A stretch of DNA of 64,000 bases from an uncultured Tenacibaculum sp. (GTDB taxonomy: Bacteria; Bacteroidota; Bacteroidia; Flavobacteriales; Flavobacteriaceae): contig NZ_CANNGG010000003.1 of assembly GCF_947504135.1 (NCBI RefSeq), forward strand, positions 62,001 through 126,000. Reading direction: 5' to 3'. The notes under the pieces were generated by a model that saw only the letters and a list, made by a program, of their open reading frames with translations, was not told the origin of the DNA and did no database searches. Both the position numbers and the translations under genes were made by a program. Within the stretch, counting starts at the first letter, position 1; each line of letters begins with the position of its first letter. Below, in pieces: positions 1 to 11,046 of the stretch.

Positions 1-353
1 GGAGCTGCTTTATAATAACTTAATGCTGATAAAAAAGCCGCTTCTTCTTTCTTAGAACTCTTTGGGTAATTCCCTGTGAATCTATTAAAATAATAACCAG
101 CTAAACTGTAGTTTTTCTCATTAAAATTAGATTGCGCTATCATAAATTGGATACGCTCCATTTGTGGTTTTCCTCTATATGAAGGGACAATTTTCTCAAA
201 CAAACGTAATGCTTTTCCGTACTTTTGTGCTTCGTACATTTTCACAGCCATTTTGTATTGATCTTCAACAGTTCCTTTGTTTAATACTTTTTGGTACTCT
301 CCACACGAAGTTAGTGCTAAAAGCATCACAACAATATACGCTAGATTTTTCAT
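1..353 (-). CDS. bamD: Outer membrane assembly lipoprotein BamD, partial (C-terminus beyond window)
   Basis: The product would be the BamD lipoprotein of the BAM complex, which inserts beta-barrel proteins into the outer membrane. The visible N-terminal part begins MKNLAYIVVMLLALTSCGEY, a lipoprotein signal with lipobox LTSC, followed by a helical TPR-like stretch (QYKMAVKMYEAQKYGKALRL, then FNEKNYSLAGYYFNRF) typical of BamD/YfiO. The window edge removes the rest. An in-frame ATG three codons upstream (position 362) is an alternative start and would sit 4 nt from a TAnnTTTG box. A dapA-bamD neighbourhood is familiar in Flavobacteriaceae; here ferritin lies between the two. Confidence 0.85.
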   Translation of the reverse strand, partial: MKNLAYIVVMLLALTSCGEYQKVLNKGTVEDQYKMAVKMYEAQKYGKALRLFEKIVPSYRGKPQMERIQFMIAQSNFNEKNYSLAGYYFNRFTGNYPKSSKKEEAAFLSALSYYKAA

Positions 354-366
354 TTTTTGCATCTGG

Positions 367-374
367 CAAAATTA
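367..374 (-). promoter_or_regulatory. Bacteroidota -7 promoter element for bamD
   Basis: Read on the minus strand this is TAATTTTG, matching TAnnTTTG. It ends 13 nt before the chosen bamD ATG and 4 nt before the alternative ATG at 362. No convincing -33 TTTG is visible. Confidence 0.5.
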
Positions 375-486
375 GTGATTAATTATGGATTATTAAAACG
401 ATTTTTTTCACTCTAAAATAGAGTTTTACAAGAAACTATAAAATCTGTTATAATTTTTCAAAAAAGTTACTAAATATTTATTAATC

Positions 487-1002
487 TTATTGCTGTGCTG
501 CTGCTGCCGTTTGTGCTACTATTTGCTTCACATCATTATCAAACAAATACAAACCTCCTTTATCGTCTCCAATTAAATTAATTTTATCTAAAATATTACG
601 TGCTAAAGCCTCTTCTTCAATTTGTTCAGACACATACCACTGTAAGAAATTATGTGTAGCATAGTCTTTTTCTTGTAAGGTTATATGCACTAAATCGTTA
701 ATTGATTTCGACACCATTACTTCATGATCAAATAATGTTTGAAACATATCTTTAAAAGATCCAAATTTTGCTGGTGGCTCTTTTAATTCTGAAACATGTG
801 CATGTCCTCCACGTTCATTTACAAACTTTACTAACTTTAACATGTGCATGCGCTCTTCATCAGAATGTGCATACATAAACTGTGCAACACCTTCAAAACC
901 TTGAATTTCTGCCCAACATGCCATTGCTAAATATATTTGTGAAGACTCTGCTTCTACTCTTATCTGATCGTTTAATGCTTTCTCTATTACTTTTGATAAC
1001 AT
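487..1002 (-). CDS. ftnA: Non-haem ferritin (FtnA type)
   Basis: This 171-residue ferritin oxidises and stores iron in a 24-subunit cytosolic shell. The ferroxidase ligands known for E. coli FtnA fall at the same numbering: E17, Y24, E50, H53, E94, Q127 and E130. No Met haem ligand of the bacterioferritin kind is apparent, so it is a non-haem ferritin. The C-terminus is an Ala/Gln tail. It lies between dapA and bamD with a terminator on the dapA side, so it is probably transcribed separately from dapA. It stands about 17 kb from the haem locus, so a shared iron response is only a guess. Confidence 0.93.
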   Translation of the reverse strand: MLSKVIEKALNDQIRVEAESSQIYLAMACWAEIQGFEGVAQFMYAHSDEERMHMLKLVKFVNERGGHAHVSELKEPPAKFGSFKDMFQTLFDHEVMVSKSINDLVHITLQEKDYATHNFLQWYVSEQIEEEALARNILDKINLIGDDKGGLYLFDNDVKQIVAQTAAAAQQ

Positions 1003-1047
1003 ATTTTCTGTTTTAATTGTAAACTGTAATCTTTATACAAAGATGCT

Positions 1048-1080
1048 AAAAAAAGACCACAATAACGAAATTGTAGTCTT
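1048..1080 (-). terminator. Intrinsic terminator of dapA
   Basis: Minus strand GACTACAAT - loop TTCGTT - ATTGTGGTC forms a 9-bp stem with one G-U pair, followed directly by seven T. It lies 29 nt after the dapA stop. Confidence 0.8.
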
Positions 1081-1108
1081 TTGTATTTTTAAATTTTATT
1101 TAGAAAAA

Positions 1109-1984
1109 TTACATCTTATCGATAAAATCTGAGATTTCAGTTTGTAATTCTTCTGAAGCTTTTACCAATGGCAAACGCACTTCATCTAAACAAATTCCTA
1201 ATTTTTGTAATACTGCTTTGATTCCTGCTGGATTGTTTTCTGCAAAGATTAAGTTTACAATATCCATTAATTTATAATGTATTTCATACCCTTCTTTAGC
1301 TTTTCCTTCTAATCCTAATTGAATCATTTTTGAAAATTCTTTTGGTAATGCTTGTCCGATTACAGAAATAACTCCTGATCCTCCAGCTAAAGCTACACCT
1401 AAAGCTAAATCATCATCCCCAGAAATTACTAAGAAATCTTCTGGCTTATCTTTTAACAACTCATAATACTGTTGTTGGTTGTTTCCTGCCTCTTTTACAG
1501 CAACGATATTTTCGAAGTCTCTTGCCAATCGTAAGGTAGTCGCTGGCTCCATATTTTTTGCAGTTCTTCCAGGAACATTATATAAAATAATTGGTTTAGG
1601 ACTTGCTAAAGAAATTGCTTTATAATGCTGATAAAAACCTTCTTGAGTTGGCTTGCTATAATATGGAGCTACTGATAAAATTCCATCGATACCAGTTAAA
1701 TCTAACGTTTGTAATTCTTCAACAACTGTTTGCGTGTTGTTTCCTCCAACTCCTAAAACTAAAGGTAAACGACCATTGTTTTCTTCTATTACAACCTTTA
1801 TTATTTCTAATTTTTCTTCCTTAGTAATGGTTGCACTCTCTCCAGTGGTTCCATTTATTACTAAATAGTTTGTACCGTTTTCAATATTATAGTTTACTAA
1901 CTTTCTAAGTGCATCAAAATCTACACTTAAATCTTCGTTAAAAGGAGTTACCAAAGCCACTCCTGTTCCTACAAACTTTTGCAT
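1109..1984 (-). CDS. dapA: 4-hydroxy-tetrahydrodipicolinate synthase
   Basis: DapA condenses pyruvate with aspartate semialdehyde, the first committed step to diaminopimelate and lysine. The 291-residue length is usual. Catalytic features are visible: GTTGES at 45-50 (Thr46/Thr47), YNVPGRT with Tyr135 and Arg140, and the Schiff-base lysine Lys164 in AVKEAG. Its ATG overlaps the stop of the upstream DUF6913-type gene by one base (TAATG), suggesting translational coupling. dapF at 11 kb belongs to the same pathway but is not adjacent. Confidence 0.96.
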   Translation of the reverse strand: MQKFVGTGVALVTPFNEDLSVDFDALRKLVNYNIENGTNYLVINGTTGESATITKEEKLEIIKVVIEENNGRLPLVLGVGGNNTQTVVEELQTLDLTGIDGILSVAPYYSKPTQEGFYQHYKAISLASPKPIILYNVPGRTAKNMEPATTLRLARDFENIVAVKEAGNNQQQYYELLKDKPEDFLVISGDDDLALGVALAGGSGVISVIGQALPKEFSKMIQLGLEGKAKEGYEIHYKLMDIVNLIFAENNPAGIKAVLQKLGICLDEVRLPLVKASEELQTEISDFIDKM

Positions 1985-2496
1985 TATATTTTATTTAAAA
2001 TCGTTAGATATTTTTTTAACTCTTGATTTAAAACTGCTTCATTAAAACCTTCGTCAGACACAACAATATCGTATAACCTGTCATCAATTTCAGCAAAACC
2101 AGCTTTTAAATCTGCTTGCGACAACAAAGTTATTACATTCGTTAATAAGTTGGAGGTTTTTGTATAGTTTATAAGTAAGTCGTAATCATTTTTAACGAAA
2201 TCTTTCAAATTGTCGGATTTTAAACTCGCTTTAAATCCTAAATCTTTTTCAGTAAAAAACTGTGATGAAGGCTCATCTTTCTTAGAATATTCTCTAAATA
2301 CCAATACAGCAACATCTTCTTTTTTAAACGTAAAGTTGTTTGCTAAATTTGCTAACACAACATTAACTAAAGCCTCATTATCTAACAAAATAGCTACTTT
2401 TTTAACCTGTGAACTCTTGTGTGATTTCTTGCCTTGTTTAGCTATTAACTTATCGTATTCTTTTTGAATAGATTTACTTTTTAATGTATTTATCAT
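1984..2496 (-). CDS. DUF6913-like conserved flavobacterial protein
   Basis: This 170-residue protein has no signal peptide or membrane segment. It starts with a basic helical stretch (about 1-32, Lys/Gln rich), then alternating hydrophobic strands and helices ([31 protein letters not shown]). I recognise it only as resembling the DUF6913 proteins of Flavobacteriales; no function is known to me. Its stop codon overlaps the dapA ATG, so the two are probably co-translated. A link to dapA function is inference from context. Confidence 0.75.
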   Translation of the reverse strand: MINTLKSKSIQKEYDKLIAKQGKKSHKSSQVKKVAILLDNEALVNVVLANLANNFTFKKEDVAVLVFREYSKKDEPSSQFFTEKDLGFKASLKSDNLKDFVKNDYDLLINYTKTSNLLTNVITLLSQADLKAGFAEIDDRLYDIVVSDEGFNEAVLNQELKKYLTILNKI

Positions 2497-2524
2497 GTAT
2501 GAAAATTAGGGGTAGCTAATTTAT

Positions 2525-3598
2525 TTATTTCTCTTCAATTTCTATCAATAAAAACTGATTCAATTGTTTGCCATACACTTGAAAGTTATCATCTGAAGCT
2601 AGAATTAACGATTTATTTCCATTAGCTAAGGTTGGACCAAAAGTAATTGCTTCTATATTATCTATAATTCCGTCTGTTAGTTGACTTTCAACAGTGCTAA
2701 AATCTAGCAATAACTCTTTTTTTAATGGTGTATATTTTTCATTTTTCAATGATTCTATGGCTAACGTATTTGTTGAAGCATCATCAATCGTAGCTTTAAA
2801 AATTCTAACTACATTTCCGTTACTTCCATAACCACTTTGATAAATTCTTTCAATGATAAAAAAATGATCTTTTTTATATTCTAAAATAGCCGTTACTCCA
2901 TTTAAATTCACATTTCCCTTAGCAGGCTTATCAATCTTTTCTAATTGGTAGGCATACTGTTTAGTTGCTTTTTTTGTGTTCTTATCGTAATAAGTGATTC
3001 TAACTGGTGATAGAGTTTCATGAAATGTTGGTTCTTCTCCATCTGCTTCTAACGGAGCCTCCATTGCTACCCAAAAACCTTTATCATCAATACTTTTTGA
3101 TGAACCTTCAAAAACTCCATTGTGTTTAGGTTTTGCTTCTGAAGTAGCTTTGAAGTAATTTGGTATAACTACCTCATTTATAAAATTCCCTTTTGTATTT
3201 ATATGAAAAATACTCGGATCTTTTTTATACTGAATTGAACCTTCACTTGTTAGATTAAGAACACCGTCTTGAATAAAAATAGATTCTAAATCTAACACAT
3301 GGTTTTTAGTAAACTGACTAACAGTATCAACTACAATAACTTTTTTAAAACTTACCGATTGAATCGAATCATTTTTAACAACAATATCACCTATCAGAAT
3401 CCTCGGATTTGCCGCGTCATCAACAACCATATAATATTGATTATTGTAATAGTCGATTCCTGAAATTCCTCCTATTACGGTATTATCAATCTGTAAAGAA
3501 TCTTTTACTACGTATTCATTTAAAAATTTAAGTGAGGTTTTTTGTTGTTTACACGCTAGTAAACCAAAAACTGATAAGGCAAGTACTATTTTTTTCAT
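2525..3598 (-). CDS. Esterase-like activity of phytase family lipoprotein
   Basis: This 357-residue protein carries a lipoprotein signal (MKKIVLALSVFGLLACKQQ, Cys16), so it is probably anchored to a membrane. The mature part resembles the 'esterase-like activity of phytase' family: GGISGIDYYNN near the N-terminus, DLESIFI, then NHNGVFEGSSKS-type and NIEAITFGP segments, consistent with a beta-propeller fold. The substrate cannot be read from sequence. A -7 box sits 5 nt before the ATG, suggesting a very short leader. It is followed after 28 nt by the DUF6913-type gene and dapA, so it may head that operon. Confidence 0.75.
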   Translation of the reverse strand: MKKIVLALSVFGLLACKQQKTSLKFLNEYVVKDSLQIDNTVIGGISGIDYYNNQYYMVVDDAANPRILIGDIVVKNDSIQSVSFKKVIVVDTVSQFTKNHVLDLESIFIQDGVLNLTSEGSIQYKKDPSIFHINTKGNFINEVVIPNYFKATSEAKPKHNGVFEGSSKSIDDKGFWVAMEAPLEADGEEPTFHETLSPVRITYYDKNTKKATKQYAYQLEKIDKPAKGNVNLNGVTAILEYKKDHFFIIERIYQSGYGSNGNVVRIFKATIDDASTNTLAIESLKNEKYTPLKKELLLDFSTVESQLTDGIIDNIEAITFGPTLANGNKSLILASDDNFQVYGKQLNQFLLIEIEEK

Positions 3599-3603
3599 AC
3601 TTA

Positions 3604-3611
3604 CAAAAGTA
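3604..3611 (-). promoter_or_regulatory. -7 promoter element of the esterase-like gene
   Basis: Minus-strand TACTTTTG matches TAnnTTTG and ends only 5 nt upstream of the ATG, implying a leaderless or nearly leaderless mRNA. Confidence 0.6.
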
Positions 3612-3674
3612 TTGTTTTTAGTTTATGTAGGCATTAAGAATTATAACGTCTAAGTAAATAGATTTTTATTATGT

Positions 3675-4008
3675 ATGAAAAAATATATTCTTTTATTTTT
3701 AAAATTGACTGGAGCACAAGAAAGCATTGATTTATTTACCAAAACAGTAGGAAATAACGAAGCTTACACGAGAATAAGTACAGGTGTTTTTGAATTAATT
3801 GCTTCCGTACTTTTATTTATCCCCTAAAAAAACTTGGTTAGGAGCCTTATTAACTATTGGTTTAATGGGTGGAGCAATTATGAGTCACTTAACTATTTTA
3901 GGTATTGAACACGATGGCAATGGTGACATTTTGTTTATTAGTGCCATTGTTGCTTTAATTTCAGGATTGATTTTATTGTTTTCCTATCGAAAAGCATTCC
4001 TTTTTTAA
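3675..4008 (+). pseudogene. DoxX-like membrane protein, frameshifted
   Basis: Two overlapping frames together give a DoxX-like small membrane protein. Frame one reads MKKYILLFLKLTGAQESIDL and ends with SVLLFIP followed by a stop near 3827. The other frame continues with KKTWLGALLTIGLMGGAIMS to a proper end at 4008. Removing one C from the CCCC run near 3823-3826 restores IPKKTW. The N-terminus is also short: the first transmembrane helix of DoxX proteins is mostly missing. It is either a decayed gene or a sequencing indel on a divergent gene; I favour decay with moderate confidence. No promoter was recognised. Confidence 0.7.
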
Positions 4009-4017
4009 AAATTTAGA

Positions 4018-4674
4018 TTAACTCTCTTTAGCTATCATTGCCTTAACAATTAAGTATTGAGAAACGATATACAATACTATAATAGCAATATTAAATAAGT
4101 GTTTTGGCGTATAAAAGTTGTTCAACGCAATTAAACTATCAGATGCTATAAACAAAATAGCTCCCAGTAATAACCATGAACTCGAAGTTGTTTTTTGCTG
4201 ACGATAATGTAACAATGCCGCAGTACCAAAAGTTGAAATTGTAATTCCGTATACGATTACTGGCAATAACATATCACCTAAATTGTCATAAATTAAACCT
4301 AGTAACCCTACAAACAACAAGACAAATGGAATAGCAGAGGTTATCATTTTTGCTGTTAAATCTTTAAATAACAAATCAGTGGTTATTTTAATATAAACAA
4401 GATGAGCAACTAAAAAAGACCCTAAACCAAACACAAACAATTTCTCTTTATCTAATAGAAATACATCTCCCAAAAAAGAGAAAAACAAAGCTGATAACAA
4501 CCAAAAACTTGGCTTTTTTACCGATACTAAATACACTACTGCAAGTGTTGTCATTAACAACGGTTTAAAAATAATTTCGATGGTTTTATTTTGAGTTATT
4601 ACTCCATATACATCAGCAATAGCAACTAATAAAAACACTATGGAAGCTATGGTAATTTTAGTTTGTTTAGTCAT
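4018..4674 (-). CDS. YhhN family (lysoplasmalogenase-like) membrane protein
   Basis: This 218-residue protein has about eight hydrophobic helices. Motifs typical of the YhhN/TMEM86 family are visible: SFLGDVFLL with a conserved Asp, FLVAHLVYI, VIVYGITIS, and GAILFIASDSLIA. Characterised members cleave the vinyl-ether bond of lysoplasmalogens; whether this bacterial member does so is unknown. It faces the broken DoxX-like gene tail to tail with a 9-nt gap. Upstream lies a run of short tandem repeats separating it from ligA. Confidence 0.82.
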   Translation of the reverse strand: MTKQTKITIASIVFLLVAIADVYGVITQNKTIEIIFKPLLMTTLAVVYLVSVKKPSFWLLSALFFSFLGDVFLLDKEKLFVFGLGSFLVAHLVYIKITTDLLFKDLTAKMITSAIPFVLLFVGLLGLIYDNLGDMLLPVIVYGITISTFGTAALLHYRQQKTTSSSWLLLGAILFIASDSLIALNNFYTPKHLFNIAIIVLYIVSQYLIVKAMIAKES

Positions 4675-4680
4675 TTTTCA

Positions 4681-4824
4681 GATGTTAGATGTTAGATGTT
4701 AGATGTTTAAATTTGTTCTTTCTAAACTTACATCACAAATAATCTCATAAAATTTTTCACTTTTCACTTTTGAACTTTATAAACAGTTAAACCCATAAAC
4801 AAATAAACTTTACTGTCTACTGTC
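4681..4824. repeat. Cluster of three different 7-bp tandem repeats
   Basis: GATGTTA occurs three times plus a near copy GATGTTT (4681-4708). TTTTCAC occurs twice (4754-4767), followed by TTTTGAA. TACTGTC occurs twice (4811-4824). All are heptamers in one 150-bp gap between ligA and the YhhN gene. Confidence 0.8.
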
Positions 4825-4829
4825 TAAAA

Positions 4830-7395
<2,566 letters not shown>

Positions 7396-7469
7396 TTTAG
7401 GATATTTTGACGCTAATTTAAGGAAAAGTTTTTAGGAGTTTGTCAGATTTTTCTTCATTATATTTAAAA

Positions 7470-7500
7470 CAAAAAAGCCGAAGCAAATGCTTCGGCTATC
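7470..7500 (-). terminator. Intrinsic terminator of the lipocalin-like gene
   Basis: AGCCGAAGC - 4-nt loop - GCTTCGGCT followed on the minus strand by a T run; it begins 20 nt after the stop at 7520. Confidence 0.88.
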
Positions 7501-7519
7501 TATATAAACGATTGATAAT

Positions 7520-7891
7520 TTATCTTTTTAACACCATGGTGTAAACTGTTTCATCTTCTACCGCAGAGACTAAAAGTTCTTTGTCATTAAGTTTTTCGAT
7601 TTTTAAGTTACTTTCAAAACTTTCATCGTCAAACTCAAGTTCATTTTTTTCTTCGTTTAACTTCCAAGTACCTTCTTTTCCTTGGTCGTTCATTACTACT
7701 TGATACTTTCCGTTAGTGTTAAACTCTAACCAGTTATTTCCATCAGAAAATTCCATTTTTTCATTTCCAATTTCCATAGATTGAACCTTCCACTTTCCTG
7801 AAAGCAAACTATTAATTTCTTGATTTTCTTGAGAGAAACATAGTGAAGTACTACCAAGTAAAAACACTAGTAATGCAATTACTTTTTTCAT
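7520..7891 (-). CDS. Exported lipocalin-like protein
   Basis: This 123-residue protein has a signal peptide (MKKVIALLVFLLGSTSLCFS) and a short beta-rich mature part beginning LLSGKWKVQSMEIGNEKMEF. The pattern of G-x-W near the start and successive short strands (YQVVMNDQGKEGTWKL, KELLVSAV) fits the lipocalin-like families common in Bacteroidota. Its ligand and role are unknown. It is a monocistronic unit with its own -7 box upstream and terminator downstream. Confidence 0.7.
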   Translation of the reverse strand: MKKVIALLVFLLGSTSLCFSQENQEINSLLSGKWKVQSMEIGNEKMEFSDGNNWLEFNTNGKYQVVMNDQGKEGTWKLNEEKNELEFDDESFESNLKIEKLNDKELLVSAVEDETVYTMVLKR

Positions 7892-7921
7892 TTTTGGGGG
7901 ATTTAGGGGTTATTTACGTTC

Positions 7922-7929
7922 CAAATTTA
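7922..7929 (-). promoter_or_regulatory. -7 promoter element of the lipocalin-like gene
   Basis: Minus-strand TAAATTTG matches TAnnTTTG; it ends 30 nt before the ATG at 7891. Confidence 0.55.
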
Positions 7930-7931
7930 AC

Positions 7932-7965
7932 AAAAAAACCGAAACAAACAAATGTTTCGGTTTTT
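7932..7965 (-). terminator. Intrinsic terminator of gap
   Basis: ACCGAAACA - loop - TGTTTCGGT flanked by A and T runs on both sides. It follows the gap stop by about 22 nt on the minus strand and abuts the next promoter. Confidence 0.85.
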
Positions 7966-7987
7966 ATATCTATGTTATTTTTATATA

Positions 7988-9430
7988 TTAATAGTAAGTA
8001 TAACGACGTACTTTAGCAATGTGCTTAGCTAAACGCATTACTTGGTGAGAGTATCCGTACTCGTTATCGTACCATACATAAATTACAATTGTATCACCAT
8101 CTGCAATAGTTGCTTTACTATCGAAGATAGATGGAGCTGTTGTTCCTACAATATCAGAAGAAACTAATTCGTTGCTTAATGAGTATTGAATTTGCTCTAC
8201 TAAATCTCCTTCTAACGCATATTTCTTCATAATAGCGTTTACAGATTCAACTGTAGCTGGAGAGTTTAATTGTAAGTTTAAGATTGCTAACGATCCGTTT
8301 GGTACTGGTACACGAATAGCACTTGACGTTAATTTACCTGCTAATGCTGGTAACGCTTTTGCTACTGCTTTACCTGCACCAGTTTCGGTAATTACCATGT
8401 TTAAAGCAGCTGCTCTACCTCTACGGTATTTCTTGTGCATGTTATCAACCAAGTTTTGGTCGTTTGTATATGCATGTATAGTTTCTAAGTGCCCTTTTTT
8501 AATTCCGAAATTATCCTCTAATACTTTTAATACTGGAGTTATAGCGTTCGTAGTACAAGAAGCTGCAGAGAAAATATCAATATTATCAGGATTGTTCTCT
8601 TCATGATTAACACCGTGAACGATGTTTGGCACACCACCTCCTGGAGCAGTTAATAATACTTTGCTAGCTCCTTTAGCTTTTAAGTGACGGCTTAGCGCTT
8701 CTTCGTCTCTAAAAGCACCTGTATTATCTATAATTAATGCGTCATTAATTCCGTATTCAGTATAATCGATATCTTCTGGTTGTGCTGCTGAAATCATATA
8801 AACAGTAGTCCCGTTAATGATTAAAGCGTTATTATCAGCATCTACCTGAACTGTTCCTAAGAAGTCTCCGTGTACAGAGTCTACACTTAATAGAGAAGCT
8901 CTTTTTTCTAATACTGTTTGGTCTATTTTACCACGAGTTACTACAGCTCTTAATCGTAATTGAGAACCTTTACCCATTTTGCTGCTCAACTCACGAGCTA
9001 ATAAACGACCAATACGTCCAAAACCGTATAATACTACGTCTTTTGGTTGAATATTTTCTGCTTCAGTAGCGTCTTTTAACTGCTCTTTTACAAAAGCTAT
9101 TTTATCTGCCGATGCATCATCTTGTAAATGATATTCGTATGCTAATTTACCAATATCTAATTTTGATGGTGGTAAATCAATTGATTGGATTGCTTTAGCT
9201 ATTTCTAAAGCATCTTCTATTGTTATTGGTTTCGCTACAAACTCTTTAGCGTAATCGATTAAGTTTAAAACCTCACTAGCTCTTTTATCTACTAATGGAT
9301 TTCTAAATAATACTAACTCGATAGATTTATCGTACCATAAATCGTTAACGATGTTAATAAACTCAACCGTAGCTCTTCGAACTTGCGCTTGATTTACTAC
9401 TTCTTTTTCGTAATTTGTTATTGTTGACAT
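7988..9430 (-). CDS. gap: Glyceraldehyde-3-phosphate dehydrogenase, N-terminally extended type
   Basis: The enzyme oxidises glyceraldehyde-3-phosphate with phosphorylation in glycolysis or reverses this in gluconeogenesis. The 480 residues comprise an extra helical N-terminal region (about 1-128) and then a standard GAPDH: the nucleotide-binding motif GFGRIGR at 136-142, and SCTTNA with the catalytic Cys292. Ordinary GAPDH is about 335 residues, so the extension is a distinct feature of this subgroup; its role is not known to me. The gene is monocistronic with a -7 box and a terminator. Confidence 0.95.
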   Translation of the reverse strand: MSTITNYEKEVVNQAQVRRATVEFINIVNDLWYDKSIELVLFRNPLVDKRASEVLNLIDYAKEFVAKPITIEDALEIAKAIQSIDLPPSKLDIGKLAYEYHLQDDASADKIAFVKEQLKDATEAENIQPKDVVLYGFGRIGRLLARELSSKMGKGSQLRLRAVVTRGKIDQTVLEKRASLLSVDSVHGDFLGTVQVDADNNALIINGTTVYMISAAQPEDIDYTEYGINDALIIDNTGAFRDEEALSRHLKAKGASKVLLTAPGGGVPNIVHGVNHEENNPDNIDIFSAASCTTNAITPVLKVLEDNFGIKKGHLETIHAYTNDQNLVDNMHKKYRRGRAAALNMVITETGAGKAVAKALPALAGKLTSSAIRVPVPNGSLAILNLQLNSPATVESVNAIMKKYALEGDLVEQIQYSLSNELVSSDIVGTTAPSIFDSKATIADGDTIVIYVWYDNEYGYSHQVMRLAKHIAKVRRYTYY

Positions 9431-9462
9431 AGTTGTGTGTTAACTAAAATTAAAAATTTGTG

Positions 9463-9470
9463 CAAAAATA
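9463..9470 (-). promoter_or_regulatory. -7 promoter element of gap
   Basis: Minus-strand TATTTTTG, 32 nt upstream of the gap ATG. Confidence 0.6.
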
Positions 9471-9500
9471 GGTATTTCCTTCTATTAATCTTAAAATAAA

Positions 9501-9541
9501 AACATAAAAAAAGCAACTTAAAAGCTGCCTTTTTTATGTTT
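9501..9541 (-). terminator. Intrinsic terminator of the HtrA-type protease gene
   Basis: Minus-strand GCAGCTT / AAGTTGC stem extended by flanking AAACATAAAAAA and TTTTTTTATGTTT. It begins right after the protease stop codon. Confidence 0.8.
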
Positions 9542-10909
9542 TTATTTTAAACCATACCTAACTTTTTCCCCTTTTGAGTTTATTCCTTCTAAAATTAAAG
9601 AACCATTTTCTAAGAGTTTATTTTTAGCATCTAAAGCATCCCTAACTTCTGATTCATTTATTTTTGTTATAATAAAACCTTTATCAACACCCAATCGTTT
9701 TAAAAAAGGATTTACATTTTCAGCAATTTTAGCTCCTGAATTTAATTTATTCTTTTTCAAATCAGCCTTTGACAAATCTTTAATTATTATCCCTAAACTT
9801 CTTACTGAAACAAAGTCTTTCTTACTTAAAACTACTAACTTCTCTAATTCTTCTCCTCCTCTATCAATAGTCACTACCACTTTATCTCCTGGTCTCCTTG
9901 CTGTTAACTGCCCCTTTAGATCTGAAAATTTTGAAATTTTCACATTGTTAATCTTAGTAATAATATCTCCTTCTTTGAGGCCTGCTTTTTCCGCTCCTCC
10001 ATTCTCGGTTACCGATGTAACTTCAACTCCATCTTCGGTATTATCGTAGCTTATACCTATTAGGGCTTCTTGTACAGTTCCGAACTCTAATAAATCATCT
10101 ACAATTTTTTTAGCAATATTAGATGGCACTGCAAATGAATATCCTATAAAAGAACCTGTTCTCGATGATATAGCTGTATTAATACCAACCAGCTCTCCAC
10201 GCGTATTCACCAATGCTCCTCCACTATTTCCTGGATTTACCGCTGCGTCTGTTTGAATAAACGAATCTATATTCGTATTCCCGTCTAAATCACGCCCTTT
10301 TGCACTCACAATACCGGCTGTAACTGTGGATGTTAAATTATACGGATTTCCAACTGCCAGTACCCATTCTCCAACCTTCATGTTATCTGAATTTCCGAAA
10401 GGTAAATTTGGCAACTCAATATCAGCTTCTACTTTCAACAAAGCTATATCGTTTGCTTTATCGGCCCCAATTAACGTAGCTTTTAACTTTTTCTGATTGT
10501 TTAATGTAATTTCTATATCGTTTGCTCCTTCAATAACATGGTTATTGGTTACAATATATCCGTCAGGAGAAATAATTACTCCACTTCCTGTGCCTACTTG
10601 CTCGTACTTTCTGGTTCCACTTCCTCTACCATAAAACAATTCTGCTAACGGATTTTGTTGTGTTCGTATCGATGTATTCTTAACATGTACTACTGCGTGT
10701 ACCGTTTTATCGGCTGCCTCGGTAAAATCAGTCGGGGTTGATGATGAGTTTATCACTGTTGGCGTATAACTTGCTTTAACAGTTTGCATTGTTGGTTCTA
10801 CTACTTTCTCAACAACTACTTGCGGTTCTTCAATCAATGTTTTATATCCTGCAAGTGCTATTGCTCCTCCTAAGATTGCAATTCCTAAAGTTCCAAATAT
10901 TTTCTTCAT
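9542..10909 (-). CDS. Do/DegP-like periplasmic serine protease
   Basis: HtrA-family protease for quality control of envelope proteins. The 455 residues comprise an N-terminal signal or anchor (IFGTLGIAILGGAIALAGY), a trypsin-like domain with triad His124 (TNNHV), Asp154 (NDIALLK) and Ser229 (PGNSGGAL), and two PDZ domains in the C-terminal half (GVEVTSVTENGGAEKAGLKE for the first). The second PDZ is divergent, as is usual. Whether it corresponds to DegP, DegQ or DegS cannot be decided. It is divergent from dapF, and each has its own -7 box. Confidence 0.93.
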   Translation of the reverse strand: MKKIFGTLGIAILGGAIALAGYKTLIEEPQVVVEKVVEPTMQTVKASYTPTVINSSSTPTDFTEAADKTVHAVVHVKNTSIRTQQNPLAELFYGRGSGTRKYEQVGTGSGVIISPDGYIVTNNHVIEGANDIEITLNNQKKLKATLIGADKANDIALLKVEADIELPNLPFGNSDNMKVGEWVLAVGNPYNLTSTVTAGIVSAKGRDLDGNTNIDSFIQTDAAVNPGNSGGALVNTRGELVGINTAISSRTGSFIGYSFAVPSNIAKKIVDDLLEFGTVQEALIGISYDNTEDGVEVTSVTENGGAEKAGLKEGDIITKINNVKISKFSDLKGQLTARRPGDKVVVTIDRGGEELEKLVVLSKKDFVSVRSLGIIIKDLSKADLKKNKLNSGAKIAENVNPFLKRLGVDKGFIITKINESEVRDALDAKNKLLENGSLILEGINSKGEKVRYGLK

Positions 10910-10931
10910 GTGCTTACAAAATTTTATATTT

Positions 10932-10939
10932 CAAATATA
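10932..10939 (-). promoter_or_regulatory. -7 promoter element of the HtrA-type gene
   Basis: Minus-strand TATATTTG, 22 nt before the ATG at 10909. Confidence 0.55.
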
Positions 10940-11029
10940 TCAATTTTAACATTTTAAGTAAATGTGTTTAACTTCTATTTAACGGACTTTAACCGCTATT
11001 TAACAGTCTGCTCTCCTTGATAAAATATG

Positions 11030-11037
11030 TATCTTTG
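11030..11037 (+). promoter_or_regulatory. -7 promoter element of dapF operon
   Basis: TATCTTTG ends 9 nt before the dapF ATG at 11047. It also argues against the longer in-frame start at 11017, which would lie upstream of this box. Confidence 0.65.
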
Positions 11038-11046
11038 TTTACTATT

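Noticed and set aside
410..428. ACTCTAAAATAGAGT palindrome as terminator of ferritin
   Set aside because: No T run follows on the minus strand; the stem is short and AT-rich, so it is left as an unexplained palindrome.
4681..4708. GATGTTA repeats as a CRISPR-like array
   Set aside because: The units are directly tandem without spacers and only 7 bp long.
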